Assembly: GCA_950022655.1 (NCBI GenBank)
Contig: OX465579.1
Span: 77,945,193-78,009,192, forward strand
Source of the DNA: Alentia gelatinosa
Taxonomy: Eukaryota; Annelida; Polychaeta; Phyllodocida; Polynoidae
DNA length: 64,000 nucleotides
Direction: 5' to 3'
Below the pieces are notes generated by a model, which saw only the letters and a list, made by a program, of their open reading frames with translations, was not told the DNA's origin and did not search any database. The position numbers were made by a program, and so were the translations under genes. Positions 55,401 through 61,400 of this stretch are shown piece by piece. Position 1 is the stretch's first letter, and every line of letters begins with the position of its first letter.

Positions 55401-58400
55401 GTTAAGCGTTCTATGTTTAATGATTGTCTCTGTACTGTTTACAGGGGAGACAGCCGGGTACAGAGGTGACGTGTTCAGCATTGCGGGCACGTTACGCGTT
55501 CTATGTTTAATGATTGTCTCTGTACTGTTTACAGGGGAGACAGCCGGGTACGAAGGTGACGTGTTCAGCATTGCGGGCACGTTAAGCGTTCTATGTTTAA
55601 TGATCGTCTCTGTACTGTTTACAGGGGACACAGCCGGGTACGGAGGTGACGTGTTCAGCATTGCGGGCACGTTACGTGGACCAATCATCGTCTTCCCTGG
55701 ACAACCATTCCCTGTCTACCTGACTGCTGACATCCAGAATGAGCTAACGAGTGGAATAACCAACGTGAATATTAACCTAAAGGTCAGCCTTTGTTGACTA
55801 TTATGACTGCCTTAAGTTGGCTTTCCACTTGCCGACAGATTGATCGACGATTTCATTAGAACCTCTAGTTTAAACATGCACTGTGGGAAGGTGTCATGGA
55901 TATCACAATTCCTCACAAAATATCGGAGATCTTGTATTTCGGTTGTCTGTTTCTGTTTGCCGAACGAATTTTTCTAAAAGATAATTTTTATAGGGCAGGA
56001 TAAACTAGATAAGGGGTCGTTAACAAAGAAATAGGGCATTTGACGAGGCATGAATAACTTTGGACAAGTGTAAATAGTAATAAAGAAACTGAAATCGAAG
56101 AAGTGCATCTAGTGTTTACACTGGATGGACGATTATAATCGTCCAAATGGCTTCCGGTTTTTTTCTCGAAAACCAATGAGTTATTTTGTGCTACATACAT
56201 ATAATCGTCTGATGGTTAGCATTAATATGTTTGGGAAAAATAAAGTGTATCAAAACATTACATATGAATTTTATCGTTCATCTATCTTCCGGAAGTATCT
56301 ATCATCCAAGGAGAACATGATACGAAATTGAATAAGTGGATTCTGTGGGTGGATGAGAATTATGATAGAACGATAGGTATATGATAGTTGGTGTTTGGAA
56401 GAAGTGGAGAAGAAGGAATCGGTGCGTGGAAAGATGTGGGTGGAGAGTTCAGATAGTATATAATGTGTATTGGTATAGGCTAGGTATTGAACGTAGTATA
56501 GTGATTGGATCGCCAGGGAGTGCTTAGGTAATCATGTGGCATTGGGAGCGTACCAATGGCTATAGAATGTATGTATTTTCCATTAGAAATTAGATTCAGG
56601 TATTAAAATAGTGTGGTCGCGGAATAGGAACCAATGGTCTTGGCCAAAATGAGCTAGGCGACTGAGCTTTCATATAAACGTGCCATTTCTCGACAATTAC
56701 CCCTTTGTTATATTTTTCCAGTACTGCTGCATTAACTGGATCGTCTGTACTTAAAACAGGCTTTTCTTAACGTTGGCGCCGACTTGGAGATGGCTCGGGC
56801 GGTGGACGTTACTCCAGTACCGTGGTACATGGGGCAGACGGAGAGACAGGAATTCAGCGATGATTTTACAGCCAGTGAAGTGCGGTCACTCAATGAGGTA
56901 ATTACCATTAACATACCAATACCTCGTCAATAGATTATAACCATGACAAGTATAGTTTATGTAAATAATCATTTTAAATGATGAAGCATTTCTAGTATTG
57001 CAGCATGATTACTAATATTTATATTCATTATCATTAATATTGTTGTAATCTTGGTCTATGGTAGGGTGATACCGCCATGCATTATTTCCTCAGATTTATG
57101 ACGTTATCGTGTTTTCTAATAAAGACGGAAATGATTTATCAATTGTTCATAAGCATGAAATTCCTACAAAGCGTACGTATTTACAACATCATATTTAAGA
57201 ATTGAAGGTGATATGAAAAATGGCAAAAGAAATTAAAGATCATGTGTCATATATCGTGATAAAACAATAACATTTTTACAAGCAGTCTGTTAGACCCGGC
57301 CCTATGCAGATGGTCTGACACTGCTACCTTGCCCTTCAAGCGTGACTGCCACAGACACCCGTTGCAAAAGGGTGAACAAGCTACAAAATGCTAAATCTAA
57401 TACTAAATACAAACATATTTAAAGAGTACTGACATTGTTGAGTATTTTTGCCTGGCAGGTTGAGGGTTCATTACGAGTAACCGAAGACATGTGTAAACTT
57501 GGATTCACCAACCTGTTCGTTGGTGTCGTACTGAACAGTGTAGATACAGGAGGGGCCACCTTGATGAAGGAATGCGCCTACCGCAACAACTTTCTACGTA
57601 TTCCCCTAACCTGTGCTGAAAAAGGTAAATAAGCCTACACATTAAGGTATATTTAAGGAGCAAAGGTTAGCCCGCTAATACCCCAGATACCCTTGCTCAA
57701 AACATTATTTCCAGAGGCCAGTAAGAATGAGAGTTGGTTCTAGAACTATGGGGGTTCGAGGCTTTAATTTCGTTTTTGGTCTCATTTGCTACTATTGAAG
57801 TGTACTTTACTACAATTCTATATAGTCAAATTATTAAGCGCCACTATCAGGAAGTGGTGTTTTGAGCAGGGTTGTCGGCTATTTCAGTGGGCTCACTTGG
57901 CACCCTTTATGTGTTCACGTTGATACATCGGCGGAAAGTGGACCTTCCACATGGCTTTTAAATCTATTGTATAATATTACCAATTTCGAGTAATTGTCTT
58001 TTTCTTTCAGAAAACATTAAACGAGAGAAACATTCATCCACATTAGGACGTCCCTCCATGTACATATGTAATTGATAAATATAGTACAGCATACCATGGT
58101 TGTACATGATACAAACCATGACGAGGTTGCTTTTAGCAACCTCAAACCCCATCTCCTGTTTTATGATGTTCGACCATGGTATATGGTTGCTCTATCTGAT
58201 CGTAGTCTATACGTTATAGATTCCATTGACCTGCGGTTCGCGGTGACTGTGCTAGGGGATGAAAGGACCTACCTAGACGATATGGACATGGAGGTGAGCA
58301 AACACTCACCCCTTCACCTCGTGGTGGATGCTCTCATAGAAGGTAACTACTCATAACTACTTAACCCTGTCAATTGTCATTTATCTATGTTTGTTGGGAA

Positions 58401-61400
58401 TCGCTGTATGTTTTTCCAGTTTCTAGTCTCTATTTTGTACCTTTACATACAACATTATTATTGGCTAAGGAATGTTTAAATTGATATAGGCGAACAGTAT
58501 CCCTTCATTTTCTGCATGCAAACTCTGTGACATCAGTAAATATGTAGACAGAGTACCTAGATAACCCTGACTAATTACAACAGACCAAACTACCTTACTA
58601 ACACGAGGCGGGTTTGGAGGATAAATGAATAAATTAGATTGATTGAAATCTTTAAGAGACAATTTGTTCACGGAGTGATGAGTTTTTAGTGTGGGTGGGA
58701 GGGTTTTGATTGAATGTGAGCGTGGCCGCTTCTGCCCTGGTAGTCTCTCAGAGGGCTTAGTGACCGGATGTTGAGATGCCAGGATGTAGTTCCGGTAAGC
58801 GCGGAAGTCTCCAGGGGGCGGCAACGCTGCCAGTTGAATCACTGTCAAATTTCCTATTAACATCAAACCACAGTACTTGACATATTTGGTTAGTTAGCTA
58901 GTTGCTTATTAGATTACAGCAAATGACCTACTGGCTAGCTTAAGTCCAAGCCTCAAGCTATTTACTGTTATATCATGTTGTTTTAAAAAATAACCCCATG
59001 CGCATTCATCAATGATGAACATAGTCTTTGTTCCCAGAACATAGGAAATACAGTAGAATATATGCTCACTGTCTACAATGTTCCGGCCTCTGTCTGCAGG
59101 TAGAAATGCGGGATGGTCGCAGCAGCCCGCTGGTTCCAGTCCCATGTTTGATGTTTACGTCTACCTGGAGAAACCAGCAGAGGGAAAGACGCAACGAGTG
59201 CAGTTTGACGTCAACAATGACGTCATCAACATGAAGACTCGATCTAGTCGCAGCATGAAAATTGGTAAGTGATGGATACGTAATAAGATACGAATAGATA
59301 CCTATAGAAAAGATATACATAACAAAAGAAAATACATAAATTAGTAGGTGACATGACATTTGGGTATTTCACTCTCAGTTTGCTTAGTTTGTTTCAATAT
59401 GACCCTGATTCTTCTTATGATCTCAAAGCATCCCTCAACAAGTTAGGGAATTGCTGAATATGAGATTGTATGGTTTTGATACACAATGACTTTCTCTGCA
59501 GGAGGATGGACATTCCTTAATGATCGGGACTTCATTGAGTGGAGCGGATCAGGCCACAGTATACGTATTGTCCTCGACCCAACAAACAATATCCCTGAAG
59601 CCGACGAGGATAACAACGAATTAGTCATCACAGGAATTAACATTATCAATAATGAGGCTTGTTCAAGTAAGTCAACGCCAATATCATCCAAATGTAGTTT
59701 CTTTATTCATTAACAAACATAGACATTTTATCTAATTGTCATTTCGGGTCTGGTGTTTGACCAGTTAAGACCTTTTGTTGTTATACATGTGATCAAACCA
59801 TCGGCGTCCAGAACGGACATATATGTTCTTATGTATAGCTATCAAACACTAAGTTCTAAGTTGCATCTTCTTTTGAACTTTTATAGAGCGCAAAAGTCAT
59901 CAATTTGATTGCAACTGACTCAATAAAAACAGTAAGAATTGGCACGTCTGTGGCCCGCAAGATAATCAAGGATCGGACATTTAGACCCGCTTTTACACCA
60001 TAGAGACACAGCAACATGTGTTAGCTTTATCCAACCCCTATGGACGGTTAAAGCTATTAGCGAACAGACTTAAATATTATTAAACGATAACCCGTGTACG
60101 AGGTACAGAAAAGGGATTTCATGCACGATCTTAGACATTAAACGAGCCCCTTGTCTTAGTGTTCCATTTGTAACATAGCACAAAAATTGTCTCTTTATAT
60201 ATTATGGTTAAGTGAGTCCAGCAAGGCTCTTGCAACTTTCATTTCTCTTCCTTAACTTGACCTTGACATTGGCATTGTCATTAGGTAGTAAAGATTCTGA
60301 GATCGTCCTAGATTTTATATGATCCATTATCCTGATTACCGCCCCTATTATCGCTCACGGCCACATATGTGGGGTTATTCCATCCGATCTAACCAGTCTA
60401 CAAATCGGTCAGAATCGGCTAATAGCAAGTAACCCGATGGAACACCAGCTTTATTCAAGATGGTCTCACTTAAAAGACTCCACTGTTTGACCTAAGTGTA
60501 GTAGGGTTTCATCCAAACCCTTTAAACTTGACCTTGGAGAGTTTGACCCTGACCGTTTGACCATGACCTTGCACAGGTTTTCCTTGAATTTGATCTTGAC
60601 CATTTGACCTTGGCCTTGTAGAGTTTGACCTTGACCGTTTAACCTTGCCTTTCCAGAGTTTGACCTGATCGCGGAACAGGTATACGTGACGATGACGGAG
60701 CCTGAGCAGCGGCTAACGATCCAAGACCAGCTGCATACCGGGCTTGTCGGGGCCCTCTACCCGGCCAGAAACTCCTTCACCCTCCGCTACCACACCGCCT
60801 GGCCGCCCTCCTGCACCTCCATGAGCTTCAAGGTCAACTTCCTTGTGTCCAACATGCCCGCGGATAGCGGCGGCAAAAACCAGTCACTCAGGGCCGAGCC
60901 ACTTGATCATGACGTAAGCTCTAACGGCGAATTCGTTGAATGTAAGTCATACTTCATATTTGGTGTATCTAAAACACCATCAATTTTCCAAATTATTGAA
61001 TTTTCTCTGGTACTGATCTTTATTATCCACCTAGTACAAAGTGTCCATAGAAAACACATAGGGCGTTAGTACGGACATACCCGGCGCATACGGATATATG
61101 CTCCGGGTGCGAATACGGAAAAATAGTGCGTATGGAAAAATAGTGCATAGCTAAAAAGGACTGATATTGACATGCCACTTGTCCAGAAAAAGGTGGATAA
61201 CAAAAACAATATAGACTCGGAGTTGACTCCGCAATATCCTCGCATACACTCGGATATTACTACGCGTCAACTCCTCGGAGCATACGGCCGCTTGTATCTG
61301 AAACCAGTCAATATTGTGTATGTAGCACCCGAATTAGGCCGAATCTATACTCATCTATTTTGAAAACAGATTTAAGAATCTGACACTGCTGACCGATTAT

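Noticed and set aside
55287..55688. 133-codon minus-strand ORF across the same array
   Set aside because: It is open only because the 90-bp unit is a multiple of three; no splice, start or homology support on that strand.
54970..55797. 275-codon ORF treated as a single independent repeat-protein gene
   Set aside because: The repeat units contain strong acceptor sites and the last unit continues in phase into exon 30 of gene B, so this is an exon-edge array, not a separate gene.
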